Shown: piece by piece, positions 18,705-30,185 of the stretch
How the letters are laid out: every line of letters starts with the position of its first letter
Numbering within the stretch: the stretch's first letter is position 1
Source of the DNA: an uncultured Aquimarina sp.
Lineage (GTDB): Bacteria; Bacteroidota; Bacteroidia; Flavobacteriales; Flavobacteriaceae
DNA length: 64,000 nt
Direction: 5' to 3'
NCBI GenBank assembly: GCA_947489685.1
Contig: CANLEM010000001.1
Span: 806,001 to 870,000, forward strand
The notes under the pieces: model-generated
Seen by the model: only the letters and a program-made list of their open reading frames with translations
Database searches by the model: none
Told to the model about the DNA's origin: nothing
Program-made: the position numbers and the translations under genes

Positions 18705-19361
18705 TCAAATATTCAAATATTTTTCAAGATACTGGGATCTTTCTTTTAGATTCGTTAAAAACGAATCTTCGTAATGTTTAGAAACAATGTTATAACTATA
18801 TCTTCTAAACGTTTGTACTATATTATTAATGTCGCTATCATTAATTTTGATGGTGATTTGCGCAACATCATTTTCCATATTAGAAATAAATAGGCCTAGA
18901 ACTTTGGCATTATTAGATTCTATAATTTGCGAAATTTCACTAAACGAATAATCCAATATTCCTTTTTCTACAATTAAAATATTTCCTGGTTCACTAAGAA
19001 AAGGAGTTTCATTAAAAAGATTCATAATGTCTCCTAATTCAAAAAAACCTAAATACCTATTATTGTCATCAAGAACAGGCATTATATTAGAATTATTTTG
19101 CGCAAATGCTTCCAAAATATCAAGCCAATTATGATCTTTTCTAACATAAAAACCTTCTAGCGCATATTGATATGCACTTAGAGTTTTGTCTGTTTCAAAA
19201 CATCTAATATCTGCTTCAGAAATACACCCCATATATGTTTTGTCTTTAATAACAGGGAAATGAGTATATGTGAGTTCATTAAATAATAGCTGTGCATCCG
19301 TAACGTTTACAGCGATATCTAATGGTGCTATTTCATTAACTACGTACAAATTTGTCTTCAT
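18705..19361 (-). CDS. CBS-domain protein
   Basis: Paired CBS-like segments (AQLLFNELTYTHFPVIKDKTYMGCISEADI; NNSNIMPVLDDNNRYLGFFELGDIM). Start at MKTNLYVV preferred. Confidence 0.85.
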   Translation of the reverse strand: MKTNLYVVNEIAPLDIAVNVTDAQLLFNELTYTHFPVIKDKTYMGCISEADIRCFETDKTLSAYQYALEGFYVRKDHNWLDILEAFAQNNSNIMPVLDDNNRYLGFFELGDIMNLFNETPFLSEPGNILIVEKGILDYSFSEISQIIESNNAKVLGLFISNMENDVAQITIKINDSDINNIVQTFRRYSYNIVSKHYEDSFLTNLKERSQYLEKYLNI

Positions 19362-19463
19362 AATTTTTTGGGGTGCTATATTATGCAAAATAATCAAAAA
19401 ATATACAAACAAGGCGTTCCCAAGTTCGTATTTTTGCTTTTTTAGATAAAGACATCAAAAATC

Positions 19464-20177
19464 ATGACAAAGTTAAGTGTTAACGTTAATAAAATAGCAA
19501 CTCTACGTAATTCGAGAGGAGGAAATACTCCAGATTTACTCAAAGTAGCATCAGATATTCAGGATTTTGGAGGGCAGGGTATTACCATACATCCAAGGCC
19601 CGATGAGCGCCATATAAGATATCAGGATGCGTATGATTTAAAACCTATTGTGCATACAGAATATAATATTGAGGGTAACCCAATTCCTAAGTTTGTGGAT
19701 TTGGTGTTGTCCATTAAACCAACACAGGTGACTCTGGTGCCTGATGCTGTGGATGCTATAACAAGTAATGCAGGTTGGAATACCAGAAAACACAAAGATT
19801 TTTTAAAAGAAGTAATTGCAGAGTTTAAAAACAATGAAATTAGAACTTCAATTTTTGTCGATCCGGTAGAAGATATGATTGAAGGAGCAGCAGAGACAGG
19901 AGCAGACCGTATCGAGTTGTATACCGAAGAGTTTGCTTCAGAATATATAAAAGGAAACAAAACTGCAGTGCAACCTTATGCTACATGTGCCCAGGTGGCT
20001 ATAAATAATGACTTAGGAGTTAATGCCGGTCATGATTTATCATTGGATAACATTAAATTTTTCAAAGAAAATATCCCTGGTTTATTAGAGGTTTCTATTG
20101 GCCATGCGCTAATAAGTGAATCTATTTATCTGGGATTAGAAAATGTGATCAACATGTATATACATCGTCTTAAATAG
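19464..20177 (+). CDS. pdxJ: Pyridoxine 5'-phosphate synthase
   Basis: LSVNVNKIATLRNSRGG, GITIHPRPDERHIR, LEVSIGHALISESI. Confidence 0.95.
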   Translation: MTKLSVNVNKIATLRNSRGGNTPDLLKVASDIQDFGGQGITIHPRPDERHIRYQDAYDLKPIVHTEYNIEGNPIPKFVDLVLSIKPTQVTLVPDAVDAITSNAGWNTRKHKDFLKEVIAEFKNNEIRTSIFVDPVEDMIEGAAETGADRIELYTEEFASEYIKGNKTAVQPYATCAQVAINNDLGVNAGHDLSLDNIKFFKENIPGLLEVSIGHALISESIYLGLENVINMYIHRLK

Positions 20178-20185
20178 TTTGTGAT

Positions 20186-20953
20186 ATGCAATTACATGGA
20201 AATGTCATAGGAGAAGGTCGTCCGTTTATTATACTTCACGGTTTTTTGGGAATGGGAGATAACTGGAAAACGTTAGGGAAGAAAATTTCGGAACAAGGTT
20301 TTCAGGTTCATTTATTAGACCAACGAAATCACGGAAGAAGCCCACATAGTGATGAGTTTAGTTACGAGATTATGGTATCAGATTTGAATGCTTATTGCAA
20401 GACTAATGATTTAAGAGATTGTTACCTATTGGGGCACTCTATGGGAGGCAAAACGGCGATGCTTTTTGCGGCACTACATCCCGATTTGATTCATCATTTA
20501 ATCATAGCAGATATTGGGCCTAAGTATTACCCGTTGCACCATCAGGATATTTTGGATGGCTTAAGTGCTTTGGATTTTGAACATATAAAATCAAGAGGTA
20601 ATGCAGATAAAGAATTAAGTCATTATGTTCCTGATGTTGGAGTAAGGATGTTTCTTTTAAAGAATTTATATTGGAAAGAAAAAGGAGTGTTAGGTTTAAG
20701 GATGAACCTAGAGGCGTTAATCAAAAACGCTAATGAAATAGGGGTAGAACTCCCTGGTGAATATAGTTTTGATGGGCCAACATTATTTCTTAAAGGAGAA
20801 AAATCTAACTATATACTTAAAGAAGATGAAACACGAATACAGAGGCAATTTCCTAATGTATTGATAAAAGAAATTTCGGCTGCCGGGCATTGGTTACATG
20901 CCGAAAATCCTGTAGATTTTTTGACAGAGGTATTAGAATTTGTCAATAAATAA
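20186..20953 (+). CDS. Alpha/beta fold hydrolase (YbfF-like esterase)
   Basis: LHGFLGMGDNWKTLGK, DQRNHGRSPHS, LLGHSMGGKTAM, AAGHWLHAENP. Confidence 0.9.
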   Translation: MQLHGNVIGEGRPFIILHGFLGMGDNWKTLGKKISEQGFQVHLLDQRNHGRSPHSDEFSYEIMVSDLNAYCKTNDLRDCYLLGHSMGGKTAMLFAALHPDLIHHLIIADIGPKYYPLHHQDILDGLSALDFEHIKSRGNADKELSHYVPDVGVRMFLLKNLYWKEKGVLGLRMNLEALIKNANEIGVELPGEYSFDGPTLFLKGEKSNYILKEDETRIQRQFPNVLIKEISAAGHWLHAENPVDFLTEVLEFVNK

Positions 20954-21069
20954 ATAAAAAATACTATGTATGCATAATATTTTCGTGATTTCGTTGGATA
21001 ATTGGTATTTTCCATTAATTTTGGAAATTCAATTTTACGAATTCTAAAAAAAAACAATTCTAATTTATT

Positions 21070-22326
21070 ATGAAAAAACTTCTATTGTTAGTTCTATTCA
21101 TCTCGGTGGCTACAGTCACTTATGCTGGTGGATATAGAGTTAGTGTACAAGGGCAGAGGGCAATGGCTATGGGTCATACAGGGGTTGCTGTTGTGAATAG
21201 TGCAGAACTTGTATTCTTTAACCCAGCGGGTTTAGTATACCTAGAGAATAAACTAAATGTAAGTGTTGGTGCAAGTGGTATTTTTACAGATGTAATTTAT
21301 CAAAATGAAGACTTAGGAATATCGTCTGAAACAGATAGTTCTGTAGGAACTCCAATTAACTTGTATGCTTCTTACCAAGTAAATGAGTGGATGTCTGTTG
21401 GACTTGGGGTGTATACACCTTATGGTAGTGAAGTTACTTGGCCTACAGATTGGGCTGGGTCTCACTTGGTAAATAATATAGAGCTTGCAGCGATTTATAT
21501 TCAACCAGTTGTTTCGTTTAAGTTGTCTGATTACTTTAGTATTGGTGGTGGACCGATTTATGTAACAGGTTCGGTAAACTTTAATCGTAATTTAAATAGA
21601 ACATTAACAGATTTTGAAGGAAATCGCTCAAATGTAACTATAGATGATTCTGGTGTAAATAACTGGGGATGGAGTGTAGGAGCAATGTTTAACCCAACAG
21701 AGAATTTGCGTATAGGGTTTAATTATCGTAGCGAGATTATTCTTGAGGCTGAAGGTGGAGATGCTACTTTTACGAATATACCAAATTCGCCTGCGGTTCC
21801 TTTTGCTAATGAGTCTACAGCTTTTGACGCAGAATTACCATTACCTGCAGAGTTAACTGTAGGACTTTCTTATCAATATAATAAGTGGTTGTTTGCGTTT
21901 GATTTCAACAGGCAGTTCTGGGATGTATATGAGTCTTTGGATATAGACTTTGCTAATACACCTACGGGTCCTGATTCTGTAAACCCACGTAACTATAAGA
22001 ATTCTTCTGTATATAGATTTGGACTACAGTACGAAGCTACAGAGAAAATTACACTTAGAGCAGGATATTATAGAGATGAGTCACCGGTTCGAGAAGGTTT
22101 CTTTGCGCCAGAGACACCGCGAAATGATTCTGATGGATTTTCAGGAGGTTTAAGCTTTGCAATAACGCCAAAGTTAGCTATTGACGCTTCTTTCTTTTAT
22201 TTAAGATTCGAAGAAGTTAATGCTTCTTATGATTTTTATGAAGAAAATGGACAAGCGGTTCCGTTTGAAGGAACGTATAAATCAAGCGCATTTGCGCCAG
22301 GACTTGGTTTAACTTATAAAATGTAA
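21070..22326 (+). CDS. OmpP1/FadL/TodX family outer membrane transporter
   Basis: Signal peptide; GGYRVSVQGQRAMAMGHTGVAVVNSAELVFFNPAGLVYLE. Confidence 0.9.
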   Translation: MKKLLLLVLFISVATVTYAGGYRVSVQGQRAMAMGHTGVAVVNSAELVFFNPAGLVYLENKLNVSVGASGIFTDVIYQNEDLGISSETDSSVGTPINLYASYQVNEWMSVGLGVYTPYGSEVTWPTDWAGSHLVNNIELAAIYIQPVVSFKLSDYFSIGGGPIYVTGSVNFNRNLNRTLTDFEGNRSNVTIDDSGVNNWGWSVGAMFNPTENLRIGFNYRSEIILEAEGGDATFTNIPNSPAVPFANESTAFDAELPLPAELTVGLSYQYNKWLFAFDFNRQFWDVYESLDIDFANTPTGPDSVNPRNYKNSSVYRFGLQYEATEKITLRAGYYRDESPVREGFFAPETPRNDSDGFSGGLSFAITPKLAIDASFFYLRFEEVNASYDFYEENGQAVPFEGTYKSSAFAPGLGLTYKM

Positions 22327-22333
22327 TTTAGAG

Positions 22334-23905
22334 ATGATAAAGAAAAATATAAAATATCTAGCAGTTCTGGCACTTGGTTTAGTAGCATGTGAGCCAGAAT
22401 TTGATAACCCAATAGATGAGTCAGGTGTATTTACAAGCGGAGAGGCCGATTTTAGTAATTTCCTTGCTTTAGGTAATTCACTTACTGCTGGTTTCGCAGA
22501 TGGAGCTCTATATATTACAGGACAAGAAAATTCATTTCCTAATATATTATCAAAGCAATTTGCTTTGGCAGGTGGAGGAGAGTTTACACAACCATTAATG
22601 GTAGATAATGCAGGGGGTGCTTTACTTAATGGAACTCAGATTTTAGAAAATAGATTTGTATTAGCTTTTGATGCGCAGGGTAATCCTGGACCGGCAAGAT
22701 ATACAGGTGCCGCACCTACGACAGAAATTTCTACTAACCTTGGTAGTTCATTTAACAATTTGGGAGTGCCAGGAGCAAAAAGTTTTCATTTGGCTGCTCC
22801 AGGTTACGGTAACTTAGCAGGAGTAGCAACGGGTCAGGCAAATCCTTATTATGCTAGATTTGCTTCTTCTCCAACATCTACTGTAATTGGTGATGCTGTT
22901 GCACAAAATCCTACGTTTTTTAGCTTGTGGATAGGGAATAATGATATTTTGAGTTATGCAACTTCTGGAGGAGTAGGAGAAGATCATAATGAAACTGGAA
23001 ATATAGACCCTACTACATACGGAGGAAATGATATCACTAATAACAATGTATTTGCTTCGATTTACAACGATTTAATTGGAGCATTAACTGCTAATGGAGC
23101 TAAAGGTGTGGTATTAAACTTGCCGGATGTTACTTCGCTTCCATTTTTTACAACTGTTCCTAACAATGCTTTAGTATTGGATGCAGCAACAGCAGGTAGT
23201 TTAACTGGGTTTTTTCAAGCAGTTGCTGGTATCGTAACAGCTCAGATCGCAGGAACTGGAGTTCCTTTGGCGCAAGCGCAAGCTGTAGCTGCACAATATG
23301 CAATTACATTTAATGCTGGGCCAAATAGATTTTTAATCAAGACCGAAGTTACTGCAACTAACCCTCTTGGATTTAGACAAATGACAGAAGAAGAGTTGTT
23401 ATTGCTTACAATCGATAGTGCTGCTTTGGCGCAAGGATATGGATCTGTAGTGCTTACTCCTGAAGTTCTTCAGGTGTTAGGTATTCTTCAAGCTGGAGGG
23501 ATGCCAACTGCAGAGCAAGGAGCTTTAGTAATAGCCGCTATTAATGCGATTGATGATCAGGATGCTTTGGACTCTGCCGAGCTTACGGCTGTTTCTAATG
23601 CTAGAACATCATTTAATACTACTATCGCCGGACTTGCAACGGCTAATGGGTTGGCATTTTATGATGTAGCTAGTGATTTGGCTCAGGCGGCAAATGGTGG
23701 AATACCGTTTGATAGTGGAGTTATTACTTCTGATTTTGTTACCGGAGGAGGATTTTCTCTAGATGGGGTACACCCTACACCTAGAGCGCATGCATTGGTG
23801 ACAAATGGGATTATTGATGCTATCGAGGCTACATATGATGCAGATTTACCACGTGTTAATCCTGGAGACTTTGGGACTGTTACATTAAGTAATGATGTGA
23901 ATTAA
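22334..23905 (+). CDS. SGNH/GDSL-type lipoprotein hydrolase
   Basis: Lipobox LGLVAC; ALGNSLTAGFADG, LWIGNNDILSYA, SLDGVHPTPRAHAL. Confidence 0.88.
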   Translation: MIKKNIKYLAVLALGLVACEPEFDNPIDESGVFTSGEADFSNFLALGNSLTAGFADGALYITGQENSFPNILSKQFALAGGGEFTQPLMVDNAGGALLNGTQILENRFVLAFDAQGNPGPARYTGAAPTTEISTNLGSSFNNLGVPGAKSFHLAAPGYGNLAGVATGQANPYYARFASSPTSTVIGDAVAQNPTFFSLWIGNNDILSYATSGGVGEDHNETGNIDPTTYGGNDITNNNVFASIYNDLIGALTANGAKGVVLNLPDVTSLPFFTTVPNNALVLDAATAGSLTGFFQAVAGIVTAQIAGTGVPLAQAQAVAAQYAITFNAGPNRFLIKTEVTATNPLGFRQMTEEELLLLTIDSAALAQGYGSVVLTPEVLQVLGILQAGGMPTAEQGALVIAAINAIDDQDALDSAELTAVSNARTSFNTTIAGLATANGLAFYDVASDLAQAANGGIPFDSGVITSDFVTGGGFSLDGVHPTPRAHALVTNGIIDAIEATYDADLPRVNPGDFGTVTLSNDVN

Positions 23906-23931
23906 TACAGAACAATTTTTGTAAATATGAT

Positions 23932-23962
23932 AAAACCTGCTAATTAGTTAGCAGGTTTTTTT
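23932..23962 (+). terminator. Rho-independent terminator
   Basis: AAACCTGCTAA-TTA-GTTAGCAGGTTTTTTT. Confidence 0.85.
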
Positions 23963-23993
23963 ATATTCATACCTTAATATTAAGGGATACAAC

Positions 23994-24341
23994 ATGAAAT
24001 TCTTTTTAAAACTTCTTTTAAGTGCGGTTGCCGTATTAGTATTGGCTGAAATTTTACCCGGCGCGCAAGTAGATAATTATGTGAGTGCTTTGATTGTGGC
24101 TGTGGTGTTAGCAATTCTAAATACGATTGTGAAACCGGTATTGATCTTTCTTACACTACCTGCTACAATAATTACATTAGGATTATTTTTGTTAGTAATA
24201 AACGCTGCGATCATCTTATTGGCAGATTATTTTATTCCTGGTTTTAATGTAAACGGATGGCTATGGGCACTGGTCTTTAGTGTTTTGCTGTCTATATTTC
24301 AATCTATACTACATTCAATTTTGAAAAAAGATAAAAGCTAA
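23994..24341 (+). CDS. Phage holin family (superfamily IV) small membrane protein
   Basis: Four hydrophobic helices; LAILNTIVKPVLIFLTLPATIITLGLF, typical of PF04020 proteins. Confidence 0.85.
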   Translation: MKFFLKLLLSAVAVLVLAEILPGAQVDNYVSALIVAVVLAILNTIVKPVLIFLTLPATIITLGLFLLVINAAIILLADYFIPGFNVNGWLWALVFSVLLSIFQSILHSILKKDKS

Positions 24342-24364
24342 CTGTTTTTCAGAGAGTTAAAAAT

Positions 24365-24394
24365 TTGTTGTGATGTAAAAAAGTATTACTTTTG
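24365..24394 (+). promoter_or_regulatory. Bacteroidota-type promoter upstream of tig
   Basis: TTG (24365-24367), N19, TACTTTTG (24387-24394) matches TTG-N19-TAnnTTTG. Confidence 0.6.
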
Positions 24395-24426
24395 CAACCC
24401 AATTTTTAGTAGTAAACGTAGAGATA

Positions 24427-25749
24427 ATGAATATTTCAAAAGAGCAATTAGACGAATTAAACGCAGTAGTTACTGTCGATATCGCCAAAGAAGATTATAC
24501 TGATAAGGTAGAGAATATCCTTAAGGACTATCGTAAAAATGCGAATATTCCTGGGTTTAGAAAAGGCCATGTCCCTATGGGATTGGTTAAGAAACAATAT
24601 GGAAAAGCAGTTTTGGTAGATGAGGTTAATAAACTGTTGCAAGAGGCTTTAAATAAGTATCTTACCGAAGAGAAATTGGATGTTTTGGGTAATCCTTTAC
24701 CTAAAGAACAAGAAAATTTTGATTGGGAAGCAGAAGATTACTCTTTTGAATTTGAGTTAGGGTTAGCTCCAAAGTTTGAAGTTAATTTGAATGGAAAAAA
24801 AGCAATAACACATTATAAGATTGTTGCTAATGATGAAATGATTGATAATCAAATCAAAACTATTCAAAAACAATACGGAAAACTTGTTCCTAAGGATGTA
24901 GCTGAAAAAGAGGACTTAATTGCTGGATCTTTTGCTAATGAAGAAAAAGAAATTAATAACCAAACTACAGTTTCTCTTGACAAGATTAAAGGAAAAAGAA
25001 ACCTTGACAAGTTTTTAAGTGCCAAGATTGGAGATGCTATTACATTAAAAACTAAAGGATTGTTTAATGATGATCATGATTTGATTAATGCATTAAAAAT
25101 TTCACATGATGATGCTCATGATTTGGATATTGAAGTAACATTTACAGTTACCGAAATAAATAAACAAGAGCTGGCAGATTTGGATCAAGAATTGTTTGAT
25201 AAGTTGTATGGCCCTGGTACGATAAAATCAGTAACCGAATTAAGAGATAAAATTAAGCAAGATGCTGAGAAGCAGTTCGAACAGCAGTCAGAACAACAAT
25301 TGCTTAATGCTATTACAGAAGCTGCTTTAGAGAATACTAAATTTGAGCTTCCTGTAGAATTTTTGCAAAAATGGATTCGAGCAACAGGAGAACAGCCAAT
25401 AACGGTTGATGAAGCTAAAGATGAATTTGAAAAAAGTGAAAAAGGATTGCGTTATCAGTTGATTGAAGGTAAAATTATCAATGATAATAATCTTCAGGTT
25501 ACTTTTGATGAACTTAAAGACTTTGCAAAAGATTTGATTAAAGGTCAGATGGCTCAATTTGGGCAAAATTCTCCAGAAGATAAAGAGTTAGAGGATATTG
25601 CAGCAAGAATATTGTCCAACCAAGATGAGGTTAAGAGAATCTCTGAACAGTTAATGAGTCAAAAACTGTTAAATTATTATAAAGAGAATGCTAAACTTAA
25701 AACAAAAGAGGTTAGCTTTGATGAATTCATAAAAGAAGTTTACAAATAG
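24427..25749 (+). CDS. tig: Trigger factor
   Basis: IPGFRKGHVPMGLVKKQYGKAVLVDEVNKLL; followed by clpP and clpX. Confidence 0.93.
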   Translation: MNISKEQLDELNAVVTVDIAKEDYTDKVENILKDYRKNANIPGFRKGHVPMGLVKKQYGKAVLVDEVNKLLQEALNKYLTEEKLDVLGNPLPKEQENFDWEAEDYSFEFELGLAPKFEVNLNGKKAITHYKIVANDEMIDNQIKTIQKQYGKLVPKDVAEKEDLIAGSFANEEKEINNQTTVSLDKIKGKRNLDKFLSAKIGDAITLKTKGLFNDDHDLINALKISHDDAHDLDIEVTFTVTEINKQELADLDQELFDKLYGPGTIKSVTELRDKIKQDAEKQFEQQSEQQLLNAITEAALENTKFELPVEFLQKWIRATGEQPITVDEAKDEFEKSEKGLRYQLIEGKIINDNNLQVTFDELKDFAKDLIKGQMAQFGQNSPEDKELEDIAARILSNQDEVKRISEQLMSQKLLNYYKENAKLKTKEVSFDEFIKEVYK

Positions 25750-25789
25750 TAAATGTTATAATATACTAAGGAATTTATACTTATATTTA

Positions 25790-25824
25790 GGGCGTTAAAC
25801 CATCTTTTGGTTAACGCCTTTTTT
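25790..25824 (+). terminator. Terminator between tig and clpP
   Basis: GGGCGTTAAACCA-TCTT-TTGGTTAACGCCTTTTTT. Confidence 0.75.
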
Positions 25825-25852
25825 ATAAATAAAAATTTACAGAAAAAGAAAT

Positions 25853-26527
25853 ATGGATTACGGAAAAGAATTCGAAAAATACGCTACTAAGCATCATGGG
25901 ATTAATAGTAACTACTATAATCAGATTGTGAGCAGTATGTATCCAACAGGAATGACTCCTAATATCATAGAAGAACGCCAAATGAATATTGCTATTTTTG
26001 ACGTTTTTTCAAGATTGATGATGGATCGAATTATATTTTTAGGAACTGGCATTAATGATCAAGTTGCTAATATTGTTCAGGCGCAGTTGTTGTTTCTGGA
26101 AAGCGTAGATTCTTCAAAAGATATTCAGATATATATTAACTCACCAGGAGGAAGTGTATATGCTGGACTCGGGATATATGATACCATGCAGTTTATCAAA
26201 CCTGATGTGGCTACAATATGTACAGGTATGGCAGCTTCGATGGGAGCAGTATTGTTATGTGCTGGGCAAAAAGGAAAACGTTCGGGATTACCTCATAGCC
26301 GTGTGATGATTCATCAACCGTTAGGAGGAGCTCAAGGACAAGCAAGTGATATCGAAATCACAGCACGAGAAATACTTATATTAAAAGAAGAATTATATAA
26401 GATCATCGCAAAACATTCTGGACAAAAGTATGATAAGGTATATGAAGATAGTGATAGAGATTACTGGATGAAAGCTGATAAGGCCTTGGAATATGGAATG
26501 ATTGATGAAATTTTAAGTAGAGAATAA
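25853..26527 (+). CDS. clpP: ATP-dependent Clp protease proteolytic subunit
   Basis: [43 protein letters not shown]. Confidence 0.97.
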   Translation: MDYGKEFEKYATKHHGINSNYYNQIVSSMYPTGMTPNIIEERQMNIAIFDVFSRLMMDRIIFLGTGINDQVANIVQAQLLFLESVDSSKDIQIYINSPGGSVYAGLGIYDTMQFIKPDVATICTGMAASMGAVLLCAGQKGKRSGLPHSRVMIHQPLGGAQGQASDIEITAREILILKEELYKIIAKHSGQKYDKVYEDSDRDYWMKADKALEYGMIDEILSRE

Positions 26528-26619
26528 TAGTATTGCTCTTGTAATAAAGAGGAATTTGTATAGGTGATCTGTAGCGTAGACACAGATGATGAATTATGAT
26601 GAATAGAAACTAAATAACG

Positions 26620-27852
26620 ATGGCTAAAGAAGATTTAGAATGCTCTTTTTGTGGGAGAAAGAAGCCTGAAACTAATTTATTGATCGCAGGATTGGATGCA
26701 CATATTTGTGATCGATGCATAGTTCAGGCACATGGGATTGTTGTAGAAGAAGCCAAAGATGAAGAAACTGGAGAGCTTAGTAACGAATTGATGTTACGAA
26801 AGCCTATGGCAATTAAGAAGTTTTTGGATGAATATGTGATAGGACAGGAGTTTACCAAAAAAGTAATGTCTGTTGCTGTTTATAATCATTACAAGCGATT
26901 GCTTCAACCCCAAACCGAAGATGATATCGAGATTCAAAAAAGTAATATCATCATGGTAGGACAAACCGGTACGGGAAAAACATTAATGGCTAAAACCATA
27001 GCCAAAATGCTTAATGTGCCGCTGGCAATTGTAGATGCTACAGTGCTTACCGAAGCAGGGTACGTAGGAGAAGACGTTGAAAGTATTTTAACAAGATTGC
27101 TGCAAGCTGCTGATTATAATCTGGAGAAAGCACAACGTGGGATTGTATTTATCGACGAAATCGATAAAATCGCGCGTAAAAGTGATAATCCTAGTATTAC
27201 TCGTGATGTTTCGGGAGAAGGAGTGCAGCAAGCGCTATTAAAGCTCTTAGAGGGTACCATTGTAAACGTTCCGCCAAAGGGAGGTAGAAAACATCCCGAT
27301 CAAAAGTTTATTGAAGTAAATACAGAAAATATTCTTTTTATAGCTGGAGGTGCATTCGACGGAATTGAAAAAATTATTCAAAAGCGTTTAAATATGCAGG
27401 CAGTAGGGTATAGTGCTTCAAAAAGTGAAGATGCTATCGAAAAGGATAATCTATTGCAATATATTATACCTAAAGATTTAAAAGATTTTGGATTGATTCC
27501 GGAGATCATAGGTCGATTACCTGTGCTTTCGTATATGAATCCTTTAGATGCCGAAACATTAAGGTCTATCTTAACAGCTCCCAAGAATGCTATAATTAAA
27601 CAGTATAAGAAATTGTTTGAGATGGATAATATAGAGTTTTCTATTACCGACGGTGCATTGGATTATATTGTAGATAAAGCTATGGAATATAGGCTTGGTG
27701 CGCGTGGTTTAAGATCTCTATGTGAAGCTATTTTGACAGATGCGATGTTTGAATTGCCCGAGAGTGAGGAAAGTGAGTTTAGAGTGACCAAGGATTATGC
27801 AGAGAAGAAACTTAATAAGTCAACTGTTAAAAAACTAAAGGCAGTTTCTTAA
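26620..27852 (+). CDS. clpX: ATP-dependent Clp protease ATP-binding subunit ClpX
   Basis: Zinc-binding CSFCGRKK...[30 protein letters not shown]. Confidence 0.98.
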   Translation: MAKEDLECSFCGRKKPETNLLIAGLDAHICDRCIVQAHGIVVEEAKDEETGELSNELMLRKPMAIKKFLDEYVIGQEFTKKVMSVAVYNHYKRLLQPQTEDDIEIQKSNIIMVGQTGTGKTLMAKTIAKMLNVPLAIVDATVLTEAGYVGEDVESILTRLLQAADYNLEKAQRGIVFIDEIDKIARKSDNPSITRDVSGEGVQQALLKLLEGTIVNVPPKGGRKHPDQKFIEVNTENILFIAGGAFDGIEKIIQKRLNMQAVGYSASKSEDAIEKDNLLQYIIPKDLKDFGLIPEIIGRLPVLSYMNPLDAETLRSILTAPKNAIIKQYKKLFEMDNIEFSITDGALDYIVDKAMEYRLGARGLRSLCEAILTDAMFELPESEESEFRVTKDYAEKKLNKSTVKKLKAVS

Positions 27853-27878
27853 CTTATTAGAAGACTCATTTATATATA

Positions 27879-27917
27879 AAAAAACACCTTTATATCCGAT
27901 ATAAAGGTGTTTTTTGT
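27879..27917. terminator. Bidirectional-looking terminator between clpX and convergent small ORF
   Basis: AAAAAACACCTTTATATC-CG-ATATAAAGGTGTTTTTT. Confidence 0.8.
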
Positions 27918-27946
27918 TGGTAGTGATTAGTTGGATAAATCTTATT

Positions 27947-28282
27947 TTAATAAGTATAGGATATCCGTTCTTTGTTATTAGTAATAATGTCTTCTGTATT
28001 TCTTAAAGCGATATGACTATCTTTAAGTTGAATGTCAAAATTGTTCTCATGAAGTAAAGCCTCGTAAAAAGTAACCTTAGAAATTTCGCTGTAACATACA
28101 GCATCGTCTTCTAATGTGTTCTTTTGTTGAAGTGCTTCAAACGAAGAAATGCCCTTATCAGTTTTTACAACTTCGGCTATTTCATTATTCTTACTGTCAT
28201 TAGGAGTTGTAGTTTTAATTTCTTGTGCACTTATTCCTGCAACTAAGAACAAAAAAACAAAACAAGATATTGTAGATTTCAT
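27947..28282 (-). CDS. Small secreted hypothetical protein
   Basis: Signal peptide MKSTISCFVFLFLVAGISAQ; no recognised domain. Confidence 0.6.
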   Translation of the reverse strand: MKSTISCFVFLFLVAGISAQEIKTTTPNDSKNNEIAEVVKTDKGISSFEALQQKNTLEDDAVCYSEISKVTFYEALLHENNFDIQLKDSHIALRNTEDIITNNKERISYTY

Positions 28283-28534
28283 ATTTTCAGGGCTTGGAAA
28301 AATTTATAACTATCTGGTAACAAATTTAATATGAAAATAAGCCGTCAAAAAGTAATTCTTAAACTTTTAGATTAAACGCTTTTTTTGAACGATGAAAAAC
28401 ACTTTTTTTTGTTAAAAATTACATTTCGTACATAATTTTTTTACGGTTTAACCGTATTTTTTAATTCATTTTCCGACCATATGTTGTTAAAAACGTCAAA
28501 TTTCTTCAGATCGGTATGCCTTGACTCTTGACAA

Positions 28535-30064
28535 TCAGGAAAATGATTTTATACTATTCAATTCTAGCAATTCATCCATGTAAGTTCTCTTGTTCGAAAG
28601 CCTGGGGATTTTATGTTGTCCGCCCAATTTATTATTTTTTTTAAGCCAGTCATAAAACAATCCTTTTCTAGCCTCTTGTATTTGGAGCATATTTAAGGTA
28701 GTGTCGTTATATCGTTTAGCTTCGTAATCACTGTTTACTTGTTGTAGGTTTTGATCCAAAAGATGTTTAAACAAATCAATATCCTCAGGAGGTTTATTAA
28801 ATTCGATAACCCACTCATGGGCACCTTTTTCTCTTCCTATCATAAAAATGGGTGCTACTGTATATTCTACGATTTCGCTATTTGTTGTTTTGGTGGTTTT
28901 TCGGAGTGCTTCTTCGGCGTTTTCAATAATCAATTCTTCACCAAATACATTAATGTGGTGTTTTGTTCTGCCCGACACTTTTATTCGGTAAGGGTTGGTA
29001 GATGTAAAACGTACCGTATCTCCTATTTGATATCTCCATAACCCTGCATTAGTAGTAATTATAACGGCATAATTTTCTCCTATTTCTACTTCGCTTAAGG
29101 GAATTACCTTTTCATCTTTAGTGCCATAAGTACCCATAGGGATAAATTCATAAAATATTCCATAATCCAACATTAATAATAGTTCTGAGGAGTCATTATG
29201 ATCCTGAATAGCAAAGAAACCTTCAGAAGCATTATATATTTCATAATACTTAAAAGAGTTTTTGGGTAAGATTTTGTTGTATTGATCTCTGTAGGGCTCA
29301 AAACTTACTCCCCCATGAAAATATACTTCTAGATTGCTCCAAATTTCAAAAAGATTTTCTTTTCCAGTGGCTTCAAGTACTTCGTTAAGTAAAACAAGCA
29401 TCCAGGAAGGTACACCCGCCAGGCTTGTAACATTTTCCTGAATAGTTTCGTTAACTATGGCTTTCATTTTATACTCCCAATCACTCATTAATGAAACTTC
29501 GCTACTTGGAGTAGAGCTAAAATCAGCCCAAAACGGCATGTTGTCAATAATAATTGCAGATAAATCACCAAAAGAAGTTCCATTTTCTTTATACAGTTCT
29601 TTACTGCCACCAAGCCGAAGACTTTTTCCTGTAAAAAGCTTAGCATTTTCATTATTGTTAAGATACATACACAACAAATCTTTTCCTGCTGCAAAATGAC
29701 AATCCTCAAGAGATTCTTGACTTACAGGAATAAACTTACTTTTTGCACTGGTGGTCCCGCTAGATTTAGCAAACCATTTGATTGGGGTTGGCCAGAAAAT
29801 ATTATGTTCTCCTAGACGACTCCTTTCGATCATGGGTTCGTAATCCTCATAAGATCTAATAGGAACGCGTTCTTTAAAAGTTTCATAATTATGAATTGTA
29901 GAGAAATCATAGCTCTTTCCAAATTCTGTGTTTTTCGCTGTTTCCAATAATACATGCAATAATTCGAGCTGGACTTCATTGGGATACTTTAAGAAAAGTT
30001 CCATTTGATGAAATCGCTTTTTTAAGAACCAGCTGGCAATAGAATTAACTAGTGGGATTGGCAT
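28535..30064 (-). CDS. GH3 auxin-responsive promoter family protein (adenylate-forming fold)
   Basis: KSSGTTSAKSKFIPVS, YNASEGFFAIQD, GLWRYQIGDTVRF. Confidence 0.9.
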   Translation of the reverse strand: MPIPLVNSIASWFLKKRFHQMELFLKYPNEVQLELLHVLLETAKNTEFGKSYDFSTIHNYETFKERVPIRSYEDYEPMIERSRLGEHNIFWPTPIKWFAKSSGTTSAKSKFIPVSQESLEDCHFAAGKDLLCMYLNNNENAKLFTGKSLRLGGSKELYKENGTSFGDLSAIIIDNMPFWADFSSTPSSEVSLMSDWEYKMKAIVNETIQENVTSLAGVPSWMLVLLNEVLEATGKENLFEIWSNLEVYFHGGVSFEPYRDQYNKILPKNSFKYYEIYNASEGFFAIQDHNDSSELLLMLDYGIFYEFIPMGTYGTKDEKVIPLSEVEIGENYAVIITTNAGLWRYQIGDTVRFTSTNPYRIKVSGRTKHHINVFGEELIIENAEEALRKTTKTTNSEIVEYTVAPIFMIGREKGAHEWVIEFNKPPEDIDLFKHLLDQNLQQVNSDYEAKRYNDTTLNMLQIQEARKGLFYDWLKKNNKLGGQHKIPRLSNKRTYMDELLELNSIKSFS

Positions 30065-30185
30065 TTTTTGATGTATATTTATGCGAAAATTGTGGTTTAT
30101 TTGTGTTCAGATTGTTGTGATCTGAAAACTAAAATAATAAAAATAATTACATTCTTCCCAGAACCTTAATTTATAATACAACTTT

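Noticed and set aside
23994-24341. Phage holin-like protein as evidence of a prophage
   Set aside because: The PF04020-type family is widespread in non-phage contexts; neighbours are housekeeping genes and no other phage genes are present.
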